Position numbers and translations under genes: made by a program
Notes under the pieces: generated by a model
Told to the model about the DNA's origin: nothing
What the model saw: only the letters and a program-made list of their open reading frames with translations
Databases searched by the model: none
Source: Metallococcus carri
GTDB taxonomy: Bacteria > Actinomycetota > Actinomycetes > Actinomycetales > Dermatophilaceae
Assembly: GCF_011440275.1 (NCBI RefSeq)
Contig: NZ_JAAOIV010000011.1
Location: 1-64,000 of the forward strand
DNA: 64,000 nucleotides
Direction: 5' to 3'
Shown here: positions 7,766-16,716 of the stretch, in pieces
Layout: every line of letters begins with the position of its first letter
How positions within the stretch are numbered: the stretch's first letter is position 1

Positions 7766-8964
7766 TGTCCGCGGCGAATATCCTGCACGCCGACCTCGAC
7801 TCGTTCTACGCGTCGGTGGAGCAGCGCGATGACCCCTCACTGCGCGGCCGGCCGATCGCGGTCGGCGGCGGGATCGTCATGGCCGCCTCCTACGAAGCCC
7901 GGGCGTATGGCGTGCGCGGGGCGATGGGCGAGCGTGCCGCCCGGGCGTTGTGCCCCGATCTGGTCGTGGTGCCGATGCGGTTCGAGGCGTATGCCGAAGC
8001 CAGCCGGGCTGTGTTCGAGGTGTTCCGGTCCATCACCCCGCTCGTCGAGGGCATCTCGGTGGACGAGGCCTTCCTTGAGGTCGGCGGGCTGCGCCGGCTG
8101 GTCGGGCCGCCGGAGATGATCGCCCAGATCGTGCGCTCGCGGGTGCGCGGCGAGGTCGGGCTGCCGATCTCGGTCGGGGTGGCGCGCACCAAGTTCCTCG
8201 CCAAGATCGCCTCGGCGGTGTGCAAGCCGGACGGCCTGCTCGTCGTGGAGCCGGACGGCGAGGAGGAGTTCCTGCATCCTTTGCCGGTGGAGCGGTTGTG
8301 GGGTGTCGGCAAGGTCACCGCCGAGAAGCTGCACGCGCGCGGCATACGGACGGTAGGGGAGTTGGCGCGGTTGGAGCGCACGTCGCTCGACGCGGCGGTG
8401 GGCAAGGCGTCCGGTCGGCACCTGTTCGCGCTGGCGCACCTGCAGGATCCGCGGCCGGTGACCACCGGCCGGCGCAGGCGCTCGATCGGATCGCAACGTG
8501 CGCTGGGGCTGCGGCCGCGCAGCGACGCCGAGCTCGACCAGATCCTGCTCGGCATCGCCGACCGGGTGATGGGCCGGGTCCGCGATGGCGGGCGACCCGG
8601 GCGGACGGTGACGCTGCGGGTGCGGTTCGCCGACTTCGAGGCGGTCACCCGCTCGCACACGCTGCCGCGGCCAACCACCGCGACCGAGACGGTCGTGCGG
8701 GTGGCCCGCGAGCTGCTGCTCGGGTTGCGGCCGATGATCGCCGATCGTGGCATCACGTTGCTGGGCTTGTCGATCGGCGGTCTCGACGGTTCGGGTGCGG
8801 TGCAGCTGCCGCTGCCCTTCGGCGATGAGGTGCCCGGTGCCTTGGACGGGACGCTGGACGAGGTGCGCGAGCGGTTCGGCTCCTCGGCGGTGCGGCGCGG
8901 GGTGCTCGTGGGCAAGACCGAGGGTCTGTCGGTCCCGACGCTGCCCGATGTGCCTGGACATTGA
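7759..8964 (+). CDS. dinB: DNA polymerase IV (Y family)
   Basis: This 401-residue translesion polymerase has the palm motifs DLDSFYASVE (D12, D14) and SVDEAFLE (D102, E103), the little-finger region, and a beta-clamp-binding motif QLPLPF at about 349-354. The ATG lies inside a LexA box; GTG at 7765 is a less likely alternative. SOS control is expected from the operator. Translesion synthesis by this family is error-prone. A strong terminator overlaps the stop codon, so it is probably monocistronic. Confidence 0.93.
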   Translation: MFVSAANILHADLDSFYASVEQRDDPSLRGRPIAVGGGIVMAASYEARAYGVRGAMGERAARALCPDLVVVPMRFEAYAEASRAVFEVFRSITPLVEGISVDEAFLEVGGLRRLVGPPEMIAQIVRSRVRGEVGLPISVGVARTKFLAKIASAVCKPDGLLVVEPDGEEEFLHPLPVERLWGVGKVTAEKLHARGIRTVGELARLERTSLDAAVGKASGRHLFALAHLQDPRPVTTGRRRRSIGSQRALGLRPRSDAELDQILLGIADRVMGRVRDGGRPGRTVTLRVRFADFEAVTRSHTLPRPTTATETVVRVARELLLGLRPMIADRGITLLGLSIGGLDGSGAVQLPLPFGDEVPGALDGTLDEVRERFGSSAVRRGVLVGKTEGLSVPTLPDVPGH

Positions 8965-9002
8965 GAGGCCCGGTGGCTTCCCCCAAAGCCACCGGGCCTC
9001 TC
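8963..9002 (+). terminator. 17-bp perfect hairpin after dinB
   Basis: Arm GAGAGGCCCGGTGGCTT (8963-8979) pairs exactly with 8986-9002 around a 6-nt loop. It overlaps the dinB stop and has no real T-run, as usual in this GC range. Confidence 0.85.
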
Positions 9003-9081
9003 ATCCCCCTGTGATCCCCTTGTCGCCGGCGTCCCCCCTCCGGCATGACTCAATTCAACTGCGGGGCGCCGTCCGCCTCCA

Positions 9082-9130
9082 TAAGACCCGGGCCGAAGTT
9101 TGTGGGCTGACGGTCTAAGACCCGGGCTGA
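9082..9130 (+). repeat. Pair of direct repeats before the HhH-GPD gene
   Basis: TAAGACCCGGGCCGA (9082-9096) recurs as TAAGACCCGGGCTGA (9116-9130), one mismatch in 15, with a 34-bp period. Both lie within 75 bp of the start codon at 9153 and each carries the palindrome CCCGGG. They could be operator sites. The rest of the 9003-9152 gap shows nothing recognisable. Confidence 0.5.
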
Positions 9131-9152
9131 GACACCCGTCTAGGCTGCTGCC

Positions 9153-9734
9153 ATGGTGTCGCTGCAGATCGCCCAGGAGCCCGCTGCCGACAAGCTGCTG
9201 TCGGACGACCCGTTCGCGCTGTTGGTCGGGATGCTCCTGGACCAGCAGTACCCGATGGAGCATGCCTTCCGTGGCCCGGCGAAGATCTTCGACCGGCTGG
9301 GAACGATCGACCCCAAAGTCATTGCGGCACAAGACCCTTCGCAGTTCGCCGAGCTGGCGTCGACGCCGCCGGCGATCCATCGTTACGGCAAGTCGATGGC
9401 CGGCCGGGTGCAGCAACTCGCCCAAACGATCGTCGACGACTACGACGGTGACGCCTCGAAGATCTGGACCACCGCCGGTTCGACCGACGAACTGCTCAAG
9501 CGGCTGAAGGCGCTGCCCGGTTATGGCGACCAGAAGGCCCGCATCTTCGCGGCGCTGCTCGGCAAGCAGTTCGGGGTCACCCCCGACGGTTGGCGCGAGG
9601 CGATCGGCCCGTATGCCGAGCCCGGATCCTTCCGCTCGGTCGCGGATGTCGTCGACGGGGACTCGTTGCAGAAGGTGCGCGACTTCAAGAAGGCCGCCAA
9701 GGCGCAGGCCAAGGCGGCCGCCGCCCAGGGCTGA
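9153..9734 (+). CDS. HhH-GPD-type base-excision repair family protein
   Basis: This 193-residue helical protein belongs to an actinobacterial HhH-GPD family related to DNA glycosylases. The helix-hairpin-helix core is LKALPGYGDQKARIFAALLG near residues 113-132, with an N-terminal LLVGMLLDQQYPMEHAF helix typical of the fold. The classic catalytic Lys and Asp positions are not obvious, so activity as a glycosylase is unproven. The Lys/Ala-rich tail may bind DNA. It is next to dinB but separated from it by a terminator. Confidence 0.75.
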   Translation: MVSLQIAQEPAADKLLSDDPFALLVGMLLDQQYPMEHAFRGPAKIFDRLGTIDPKVIAAQDPSQFAELASTPPAIHRYGKSMAGRVQQLAQTIVDDYDGDASKIWTTAGSTDELLKRLKALPGYGDQKARIFAALLGKQFGVTPDGWREAIGPYAEPGSFRSVADVVDGDSLQKVRDFKKAAKAQAKAAAAQG

Positions 9735-9775
9735 ACACGGTCGCGGCTGTCGGTGGGCCGCCATACGGTGTCGGT

Positions 9776-10306
9776 ATGACGAGCGAGCGCACCGAACCGC
9801 CCCTGTCCGCCTCCGAGGTCGAGATGCTGCGCGGCTGGCTGACCTTCCACCGAGAAACGTTGCGGGACAAGGCTTCTGGCCTCGACAGCGCGGGCCTCAA
9901 CCAAACCTGCGGCCCGTCGCCCATCACGCTCGGCGGCCTGGTCAAGCACATGGCTTATGTCGAGGAGAACTGGTTCGTCGAGGTGCTCGACGGCGAGGCG
10001 GCCATCGCCCCATGGTCGGAGGTCGACTGGTCGGCCGACGAAGACTGGGACTGGCACAGCGCCGCCGACGACACCCCCGAGGAGCTCTTCGCGCTGTGGG
10101 ACCGGATGATCGCCGAGTCCGACCGCCGGCTCGACGCGGCACTGCGGCGTGGTGACCTCGATCAGATGTCGGCCCGGGCCGAGAAGCGCTCCGGACAGCA
10201 CTTCTCGCTGCGCTGGATCCTGGTGCACATGGTCGAGGAATACGCGCGCCACAACGGCCACGCCGACCTCGTGCGTGAGTCGGTCGACGGCAAGGTGGGG
10301 GTGTGA
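9776..10306 (+). CDS. DinB-fold (DUF664-type) protein
   Basis: This 176-residue four-helix protein matches the DinB/DUF664 superfamily, whose members are metal-dependent and often mycothiol-linked. Putative metal-binding histidines occur in LVKHMAYVEENW and in ILVHMVEEYARHNGHAD, the latter being the typical H-x3-E-x3-H-x3-H pattern. The ATG at 9776 follows the HhH-GPD gene by 41 bp and the stop overlaps the next gene by 4 bp, suggesting one transcript. Substrate is unknown. Confidence 0.82.
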   Translation: MTSERTEPPLSASEVEMLRGWLTFHRETLRDKASGLDSAGLNQTCGPSPITLGGLVKHMAYVEENWFVEVLDGEAAIAPWSEVDWSADEDWDWHSAADDTPEELFALWDRMIAESDRRLDAALRRGDLDQMSARAEKRSGQHFSLRWILVHMVEEYARHNGHADLVRESVDGKVGV

Positions 10307-10863
10307 GCGTCGAGATCCGCCCAGCGACCGAGGCCGACTGGCCGCGCATCTGGCCGATCGTCGAGGCGGTGGTGGGGGCGGGCGACACCTACGCCTACCC
10401 ACTCGACCTCACCAACGACGCCGCCAAGGCGTTGTGGCTCCAGCAGCCGCCAGGGCAGCCCGTGGTCGCGGTCGACGCGGGGGAGGTGCTCGGCACGGCC
10501 AAGATGGGCCCGAACCGGCCGGGCAACGGCGACCACATCGGCACCGCCAGTTTCATGGTCGGGCCGGCGGCCCGGGGACGGGGAGTCGGGCGACTGCTCG
10601 GGGAGTATGTCGTGCGCTGGCACCGCGAGCGGGGCTTTCACGGCATCCAGTTCAACGCCGTGGTCGAGGCCAATACCGCGGCTGATGCACCTGCCGTTGT
10701 CAGCCGACGATCGAAGCGCTCCAGAAGCCTGACCGGCCGGCGTCCTTCGCGCACGAGCTCTGCAACATCGGTCCGTCCTGCTGCTCGACCTCGACGGTCC
10801 ACGTGCGGCCGTCGCGGTGGGTCACGATCCAGCGATCCGCCTCGCGGTCGGGGCGAGTGGTGA
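10303..10863 (+). CDS. GNAT acetyltransferase, C-terminus lost by internal deletion/frameshift
   Basis: Residues 1-126 are a normal GNAT protein, with the acetyl-CoA loop VGPAARGRGVGRLLGEYVV and the beta-5 strand GIQFNAVVEANTAA. The usual final segment (x-LWxxLGF ... VGLHxMYR) is missing, and the open frame instead reads 60 Arg/Ser-rich residues antisense to the neighbouring gene. In the +1 frame from 10682 the codons read LMHLPLSADDRSAPEA then TGA at 10730-10732, which looks like the native C-terminus. I infer a loss of roughly 30 codons with a frameshift, leaving motif B broken and the enzyme probably inactive. The gene overlaps the upstream DinB-fold gene by 4 bp. Confidence 0.7.
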   Translation: MSVEIRPATEADWPRIWPIVEAVVGAGDTYAYPLDLTNDAAKALWLQQPPGQPVVAVDAGEVLGTAKMGPNRPGNGDHIGTASFMVGPAARGRGVGRLLGEYVVRWHRERGFHGIQFNAVVEANTAADAPAVVSRRSKRSRSLTGRRPSRTSSATSVRPAARPRRSTCGRRGGSRSSDPPRGRGEW

Positions 10864-11611
10864 GCGCCAGCAGCGACACCTCACCAGTCTGCTCGCGCAC
10901 GGCCGCCTCCGCCGCCTGACCGCCAGGTGCCAAGCATGACCGGCCGCGGTTATGGCGAAGGTCGTTGAGCGACAACGGGATCTCCCGGCGCCGCTCGGCT
11001 TCCAAGGCCTCGACCGCGGTCTCTTCGTCCAGCCGCGCGTAGGTCTGCCCCGACGGCAACATCACCGCGGTCGGCGCGAACCGGTGGCCGCCGGTGTGCG
11101 AGCACTCCCACACGCGGCCCGGGTGCACAGCATGAGCCGCCGTCGCGATCGGCCGCCCGCGCACTGCACAACACACATCGCGCCGACCGTTGGCACACAC
11201 CAACAGGGCCGCCTCGCGGGTCTCCTCGAGTTCGGGCAGCGCCATCGTGAGCGCGTCGGGGTCCGCACCGCACAACTCCTCGAAGGGCGCCCGCAACAGC
11301 GCCCACGGGTCATCGAGCGCGCCCTCGACCAGCCACGGCTCACCATTGAGGCCACCGGCCACAAGCACCTGGTGCGGGCCGTCCAGGGCGACGTGGCGAC
11401 CGGGGCGCCGGATCAGCAGCAGCCGACCGCCGGCCTCCGAGCAGGCCCGCTCCAGCTGCGGCCCCAGCCGGTTGTCCAGCCGTGACGTGGCGATGGCGTC
11501 ATGCCCCCAGGGACCGGGCTGCTCCAGCGCTACCCAGAAGGACGCGCGTGAGGCCGACCCCGGCGCGGGCAGATCCGCGTCGTCCCACTGGCGTGAGCAG
11601 GGCAGGTTCAC
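10700..11611 (-). CDS. Sucrase/ferredoxin-like protein
   Basis: This 303-residue protein matches the sucrase/ferredoxin-like family. It has a thioredoxin-like ferredoxin half with LLVCANGRRDVCCAVRGRP and the HTGGHRFAPTAV signature, both typical Fe-S ligand regions of the family, followed by LPSGQTYARL. It is predicted to be a cytoplasmic electron-transfer or redox protein; no sucrase activity is implied. Its start overlaps the parC stop by 4 bp, so it is probably co-transcribed with parC. Its 3' end overlaps the damaged GNAT gene. Confidence 0.8.
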   Translation of the reverse strand: MNLPCSRQWDDADLPAPGSASRASFWVALEQPGPWGHDAIATSRLDNRLGPQLERACSEAGGRLLLIRRPGRHVALDGPHQVLVAGGLNGEPWLVEGALDDPWALLRAPFEELCGADPDALTMALPELEETREAALLVCANGRRDVCCAVRGRPIATAAHAVHPGRVWECSHTGGHRFAPTAVMLPSGQTYARLDEETAVEALEAERRREIPLSLNDLRHNRGRSCLAPGGQAAEAAVREQTGEVSLLALTTRPDREADRWIVTHRDGRTWTVEVEQQDGPMLQSSCAKDAGRSGFWSASIVG

Positions 11612-14070
11612 TCCTCAGATCCTGCCAGCGATCCGGCCACCGCGGCTAGGTCGCCGGCCAGCGGCACCCCGCTGCCGTCGCGGCGGGTGTCGGCCTCCGG
11701 CAGTTCGATCGCGACACCTGCGGCGGTAGCGCCGCGCGCGGGCGCCGGCCCCGCCCACGCGAAGACGAGCTCGTCCTCTCCGCGCAGGAACCGCTGACAG
11801 CGCACCCCTCCGGTCGCGCGTCCCTTCCCGGGGTATGCCGAGAACTCGGTCACCTTGATCGATCCGCCGCCGGTCCCCGGGAGCGCCCCCGAGGAACCGG
11901 CCACGGTGACCAGGACGTTGTCGCGGGCCGGGTCGAGAGCGCCGAACCACACCGCCCGGGCACCCGAGGCGAGCTTCACGCCTGCCATACCTGCGCCGCC
12001 GCGTCCCTGCGGGCGCACCTTGTCCGCGCCATAGTGCAACAGCTGCGCGTCGGAGGTCACGAAGGCGAGTTCCTCTGTGCCAGAGGCGAGTTCGACCGCT
12101 CCGACCAACTCGTCGCCGTCCTTGAGCGTGATGATCTCGAAGTTGGTCGCCTTGGGGAAGTCGGGGTTGACCCGCTTGACGACGCCTTGCGCGGTGCCGA
12201 GCGCGAGTCCCGGGCCGGAGCCGGTCACCGACACCAGCGCGAGCACGCGTTCGCCGGCGGGCAGGTCGACATAGGCCGCGAGCGGCGCACCGCCGGACAG
12301 CGTGGGGGAGTCGTTGGTCGGCGGCAGCGTCGGCAGGTCGACCGCGCCGAGCCGGAAGAGTTTGCCGCTGGAGGTGACCACGCCATACTCCCCGCGCGCG
12401 GTCGTGCGGACCGCGGACACGACGGCGTCGTGTTTGCGGCGAGTTCCGCTGTCCGACAACGGATCTGCCGTCGTCGTGCGGGCGAGCAAGCCGGTCGAGG
12501 ACAGCAGCACCCAGCACGGATCGTCGGTGACCTCGAGCGGAGTGGCGGCGGTCGTCGCGGGCGCCGACGGCGACTCCAGCAGCACGGTGCGGCGCGGCGT
12601 CCCGTGCTCCTTGGCGACGGCGGCAAGCTCGTCGGACACGAGCTTCCGCAACACCTTCTCGTCGGCGAGGATGCCTTCCAGCTGCTCGATCTCGCGGCGC
12701 AACTCCTCGGCTTCCTTCTCCAACTCGATCCGGGAGAACTTCGTCAGCCGGCGCAGCTGCAGCTCCAGGATGTAATCGGCCTGGCGCTCACTCAGATCGA
12801 AGACCTGCATCAACCGGGTGCGAGCGGTCGCCGCGTCGTCGGAGGAGCGGATCAGCTGGATGACCTCGTCGATGTCGAGGATCGCGACCAGCAGGCCGTC
12901 GACCAGGTGCAACCGGTCGCGCTTCTTGGCGAGGCGGAACTGCGTGCGCCGCCGCACCACGTCGATGCGGAAGTCGACATAGACCTTGAGCAGGTCCTTC
13001 AGCCCGAGGGTGCGCGGCTGGCCCTCGACGAGGGTGACGTTGTTGATGCCGAACGACTCCTCCAACGGGGTCAGCTTGTAGAGCTGCTCGAGCACCGCCT
13101 CGGGGTTGAAGCCGTTCTTGATCTCGATGACCAGCTGCAGGCCGTTGGTGCGGTCGGACAGGTCCTTGACGTCGGAGATGCCCTGGATCTTCTTGGCCTG
13201 GTAGAGATCCTTGATCTTGTCGACGACCTTCTCCGGGCCGACCAGATAGGGCAGTTCGGTGACGACGATGCCCTTCTTGCGAGGCGTGACATTCTCGATC
13301 CGGCAGGTGGCGCGGGTGCGGAAGGACCCGCGGCCGGTGAGATAGGCATCCCGGATGCCCTCCAGCCCAACGATCTGACCGCCGAGCGGCAGGTCCGGGC
13401 CGGGGACGAACTTCATCAGGTCGTCCAGCGAGCAGTCCGGGTGGGTGATCAGATGCCGGGCCGCGCCGATCACCTCGCCGAGGTTGTGCGGGGGCATGTT
13501 GGTCGCCATACCGACCGCGATGCCGGCGGCGCCGTTGACGAGCAGGTTGGGGAAGGCCGCCGGCAGCACCGCCGGCTGCATCTCCGAATCGTCGTAGTTG
13601 GGGATGAAGTCGACAGTGTCCTCATCGAGGCTGCCGGTCATCAGCATCGCCGACGGCGCGAGCCGGGCCTCGGTGTAGCGCGGCGCGGCCGGGCCGTCAT
13701 CGAGCGAACCGAAGTTGCCGTGCCCGTCGATCAGCGGCAGCCGCATGGTGAACGGCTGCGCCATCCGCACGAGGGTGTCGTAGATCGCCTGGTCGCCGTG
13801 TGGGTGGTACTTGCCCATCACCTCGCCGACCACGCGCGAGCACTTGACGTGATTGCGATCGGGGCGCAGCCGCATCTCGTCCATCGCAAACAGGATCCGC
13901 CGCTGCACCGGCTTCAGCCCGTCGCGCGCGTCGGGCAGCGCGCGCGAGTAGATGACCGAATAGGCGTACTCGAGGTATGCCGTCTCCATCTCGTCGCCGA
14001 CGTCGATGTCGACGATCTTCTCCACGAAGTCGGGTTCGAGCGGTTCGTCCTTGCGGCGGCGCGGTGCCAT
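11608..14070 (-). CDS. parC: DNA topoisomerase IV subunit A
   Basis: This 820-residue protein is the breakage-reunion subunit paired with ParE. The catalytic tyrosine is Y132 in [12 protein letters not shown]. The quinolone region reads [19 protein letters not shown]: the position equivalent to gyrase Ser83 is Gln94, while the acidic residue is kept as D98. The [13 protein letters not shown] coiled-coil gate and a beta-pinwheel C-terminal domain follow. The start at 14070 has GAGGAG just upstream and leads into [15 protein letters not shown]. parE lies 4.3 kb away on the other strand, so the two are not one operon. Confidence 0.92.
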   Translation of the reverse strand: MAPRRRKDEPLEPDFVEKIVDIDVGDEMETAYLEYAYSVIYSRALPDARDGLKPVQRRILFAMDEMRLRPDRNHVKCSRVVGEVMGKYHPHGDQAIYDTLVRMAQPFTMRLPLIDGHGNFGSLDDGPAAPRYTEARLAPSAMLMTGSLDEDTVDFIPNYDDSEMQPAVLPAAFPNLLVNGAAGIAVGMATNMPPHNLGEVIGAARHLITHPDCSLDDLMKFVPGPDLPLGGQIVGLEGIRDAYLTGRGSFRTRATCRIENVTPRKKGIVVTELPYLVGPEKVVDKIKDLYQAKKIQGISDVKDLSDRTNGLQLVIEIKNGFNPEAVLEQLYKLTPLEESFGINNVTLVEGQPRTLGLKDLLKVYVDFRIDVVRRRTQFRLAKKRDRLHLVDGLLVAILDIDEVIQLIRSSDDAATARTRLMQVFDLSERQADYILELQLRRLTKFSRIELEKEAEELRREIEQLEGILADEKVLRKLVSDELAAVAKEHGTPRRTVLLESPSAPATTAATPLEVTDDPCWVLLSSTGLLARTTTADPLSDSGTRRKHDAVVSAVRTTARGEYGVVTSSGKLFRLGAVDLPTLPPTNDSPTLSGGAPLAAYVDLPAGERVLALVSVTGSGPGLALGTAQGVVKRVNPDFPKATNFEIITLKDGDELVGAVELASGTEELAFVTSDAQLLHYGADKVRPQGRGGAGMAGVKLASGARAVWFGALDPARDNVLVTVAGSSGALPGTGGGSIKVTEFSAYPGKGRATGGVRCQRFLRGEDELVFAWAGPAPARGATAAGVAIELPEADTRRDGSGVPLAGDLAAVAGSLAGSEE

Positions 14071-14177
14071 GGATCTCCTCGTATGCCGGGTGGTGCACCC
14101 GCCAGTTTGTCGCACCAAGGGGTGACAACCCGGATGGACCCTGGCGTGTCCGCCCTGCTGGGGCTAGCGTCACCAGA

Positions 14178-15839
14178 ATGGCCACTCCGTCACGCCGCCT
14201 ACGCGGCAGCTTGCTCACCGTCACCGCCGTCACTCTCATCCCGCTCGCGTATGCCGCACCGGCCAGCGCGCACCCTTCCGACCAGGGTCAGGCGACCGCC
14301 GCCACTAAGCAGCTGCAGCGTTTCCGCGACCGCAACCTGGCGCCCCGGACCCAGTTCACGATGCAGCCGGACGGATCGAGCGGCACGCTCCCCGACGGCG
14401 CCGGCATACCGAATATCGACTCGGTCAAGGCGACCGTGCGCACCTACTACGCGGCCACGGGCGGCATCGCCAACAAGACCGACTCGCCCTACATCCGACA
14501 GATGAACCGGATCATCGCCCAGCAGGAGCAGCAACTGCCGAAGCTGCTCAAGCAGGCGCAGAAGCACGGCAAGAAGCCCGCGATCGTCTTCGACGCCGAC
14601 GACACCACGCTGTGGACCTACGACATGGAGGACGCCGCGATGCGGTTCACCTTCGACCCCGCGCTGCAGGACGTGTGGGTGCAGCAGCAGCGGTTCCCGG
14701 CCGTGCCGGCGATGGTCGCCTTCCAGAAGAAGGCGCAGGCGATGGGCTTCACGATCTTCGGCATCACCGGCCGCAACGACGACCAGAAGGCCGCCACCTT
14801 GGGCAACCTCACCAAGGTCGGGTATGACGGGTTTACTGCCGGCCGGTTCTTCACCAAGTGGACGGGCAAGGGCACCAGCCAGCAGCCGTCATACATCTCC
14901 TGCGCGGCGGTGAAGTGCACGACGGTGGAGTACAAGGCGGGCACCCGCAAGTACATCGAGACCCAGGGTTATGACATCGCCCTCAACATCGGCGACCAGT
15001 TCTCCGACCTGAAGGGCGGGTATGCGAACACGACCCTCAAGCTGCCCAACCCGACCTACTACCTGCCGTCGCCGAACCTGCCGGGGTTGCAGGAGCCGCA
15101 GCTCGCGCCGCGGACCCGCTTCACGATGAAGCCGGACGGCTCGAGCGGGCTCGCCGAGGACGGTGAGGGCATCCCCAATATCGACTCGACCAAGGCCACC
15201 ATCCGCACCTACTACGGCGCGGGCTCGAGCGGGATCGCGGACAAGACCAGCTCGCCCTACATCACCGAGCTGACCAAGCTCACCGGCCAGATCACGCCGG
15301 TGCTCACCAAGGCGTGCACCGCGACCGCGCGCGCCGGCACCAAGCCGGCGATCGTGCTCGACGCCGACGACACCACGCTGTGGACCTACGACATGGAGGA
15401 CGCGGCGATGCACTTCACCTTCGACCCGGCCCTGCAGGACGTGTGGGTCCAGGAGCAGCGCTTCCCGGCGACCCCCGGCATGGTGGCGCTGGCGAACGCC
15501 GCGAGCAACGCCGGCTGCACGATCATCGGCCTGACCGGACGGTCGGCCAGCCAGAAGGCCGCGACCCTCGGCAACCTCGCCAAGGTGGGCTACACCGGCT
15601 TCACCGCGCCGGACTACTACACCAAGTGGCCGGCCGGCCAGCAGCCGTCCTACATCACCTGTGCCACGGCCAAGTGCACGACGATCGAGTACAAGTCGCA
15701 GACTCGGGCGCACGTGCAGTCGGCCTCCGGCGGCGGCTACACGATCCTGGCCAACTTCGGTGACCAGTTCAGCGACCTGATCGGCGGCAACGCACTGACG
15801 CCGGTGAAGCTGCCGAACCCGACGTACTACCTGCCGTAA
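14178..15839 (+). CDS. Secreted HAD-type acid phosphatase with two tandem catalytic domains
   Basis: This 553-residue protein has an N-terminal signal peptide (basic MATPSRRLRG, hydrophobic core, APASAHP cleavage site). Two class B/IIIB acid-phosphatase domains of about 255 residues follow. Each has the nucleophile motif DADDTTLWTYDMEDAAM (first Asp at about residues 139 and 395), then a GFTIFGITGRN / GCTIIGLTGRS motif II and IGDQFSDL / FGDQFSDL motif IV. Each unit opens with LAPRT-FTM-PDGSSG and ends LPNPTYYLP. The strong protein and DNA similarity of the halves implies an internal duplication. It should hydrolyse extracellular phosphomonoesters. Confidence 0.85.
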   Translation: MATPSRRLRGSLLTVTAVTLIPLAYAAPASAHPSDQGQATAATKQLQRFRDRNLAPRTQFTMQPDGSSGTLPDGAGIPNIDSVKATVRTYYAATGGIANKTDSPYIRQMNRIIAQQEQQLPKLLKQAQKHGKKPAIVFDADDTTLWTYDMEDAAMRFTFDPALQDVWVQQQRFPAVPAMVAFQKKAQAMGFTIFGITGRNDDQKAATLGNLTKVGYDGFTAGRFFTKWTGKGTSQQPSYISCAAVKCTTVEYKAGTRKYIETQGYDIALNIGDQFSDLKGGYANTTLKLPNPTYYLPSPNLPGLQEPQLAPRTRFTMKPDGSSGLAEDGEGIPNIDSTKATIRTYYGAGSSGIADKTSSPYITELTKLTGQITPVLTKACTATARAGTKPAIVLDADDTTLWTYDMEDAAMHFTFDPALQDVWVQEQRFPATPGMVALANAASNAGCTIIGLTGRSASQKAATLGNLAKVGYTGFTAPDYYTKWPAGQQPSYITCATAKCTTIEYKSQTRAHVQSASGGGYTILANFGDQFSDLIGGNALTPVKLPNPTYYLP

Positions 15840-15857
15840 CCGCTCCCGCGTGGGAGG

Positions 15858-16664
15858 TCAGGAGGCGTTGAGGTCGTCGCGCCAGCGCAGCCAGGGCTCG
15901 AGCGGCGCCAGGTCGTAGTCGGGTCCGCTCACGCCCATCGTGAACAGGCTGGCGCCCAGCTCGCGCAGCGGCGCACCCTCGTCCTCGGGCGCATCGGGGC
16001 TGCGGCCCTCCCGGCCCTTGCCACCCACGCCGACCGAGATCTCGATCTCGTCCGCTGGCCGACCGACGTCGGAGCAATGTCCTTGCAGCACACCGATTTT
16101 GCGCTCCAAAGTGGCGGCGTCGGAGAAGGAGTGCCAGATGTCGGCATACTGCGCGACGAGCCGCAGGGTCTTCTTCTCCCCGCCGCCGCCGATCATGACC
16201 GGTATGTCGTGCGCGGGCTTCGGGTTGAGCTGGGCCCAGCGGTGCTCGATCTGGGGGAGCGCCTCGGCGAGATCGTCGAGGCGGCCGCCGGCGGTGCCGA
16301 ACTCGTAGCCGTATTCGTCGTAATCACGCTCGAACCAACCCGAGCCAATGCCGAGGATCAGGCGTCCGTCGCTGATGTGGTCGACGGTGCGCGCCATGTC
16401 GGCGAGCAATTGCGGATTGCGGTAGCTATTGCAGCTCACCAGCGCTCCGAACTGCACCCGCGAGGTCTGCTCAGCCCACGCGGCGAGCATCGTCCAGCAC
16501 TCGAAGTGCGCGCCCTCCGGGTCACCCGACAGCGGGAAGAAGTGGTCCCAGTTGAAGATCACGTCCACGCCCATGTCCTCGGCGCGGCGCACCGCGTCCC
16601 GGATCTGGTCGTAGGAGGCATGCTGGGGCTGGATCTGGACGCCAATGCGCACCGGTCGTGTCAT
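15858..16664 (-). CDS. LLM-class F420-dependent oxidoreductase
   Basis: This 268-residue protein is a luciferase-like monooxygenase-fold enzyme, most like the F420-dependent TIGR03560 group. Supporting segments are RIGVQIQPQHASYDQIRDAVRRAEDMG at the start, FNWDHFFPLSGDP, the SDGRLILGIGSGWFERDYDEYG core and IPVMIGGGGEKKTLRL. The start at 16664 (MTRPVRIG) is preferred over a longer frame. Substrate is unknown. It converges with the acid phosphatase and is divergent from the next gene (52 bp). Confidence 0.83.
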   Translation of the reverse strand: MTRPVRIGVQIQPQHASYDQIRDAVRRAEDMGVDVIFNWDHFFPLSGDPEGAHFECWTMLAAWAEQTSRVQFGALVSCNSYRNPQLLADMARTVDHISDGRLILGIGSGWFERDYDEYGYEFGTAGGRLDDLAEALPQIEHRWAQLNPKPAHDIPVMIGGGGEKKTLRLVAQYADIWHSFSDAATLERKIGVLQGHCSDVGRPADEIEISVGVGGKGREGRSPDAPEDEGAPLRELGASLFTMGVSGPDYDLAPLEPWLRWRDDLNAS

Positions 16665-16716
16665 GGTGGCGATCGTAGGCCGATGGTGCGCCCACCGGAA
16701 CCCGTCAGGAGGGTGA

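Noticed and set aside
15842-15855. Short CTCCC/GGGAG hairpin between the acid phosphatase and the LLM gene as a terminator
   Set aside because: A 5-bp stem with a 4-nt loop is too weak to call.
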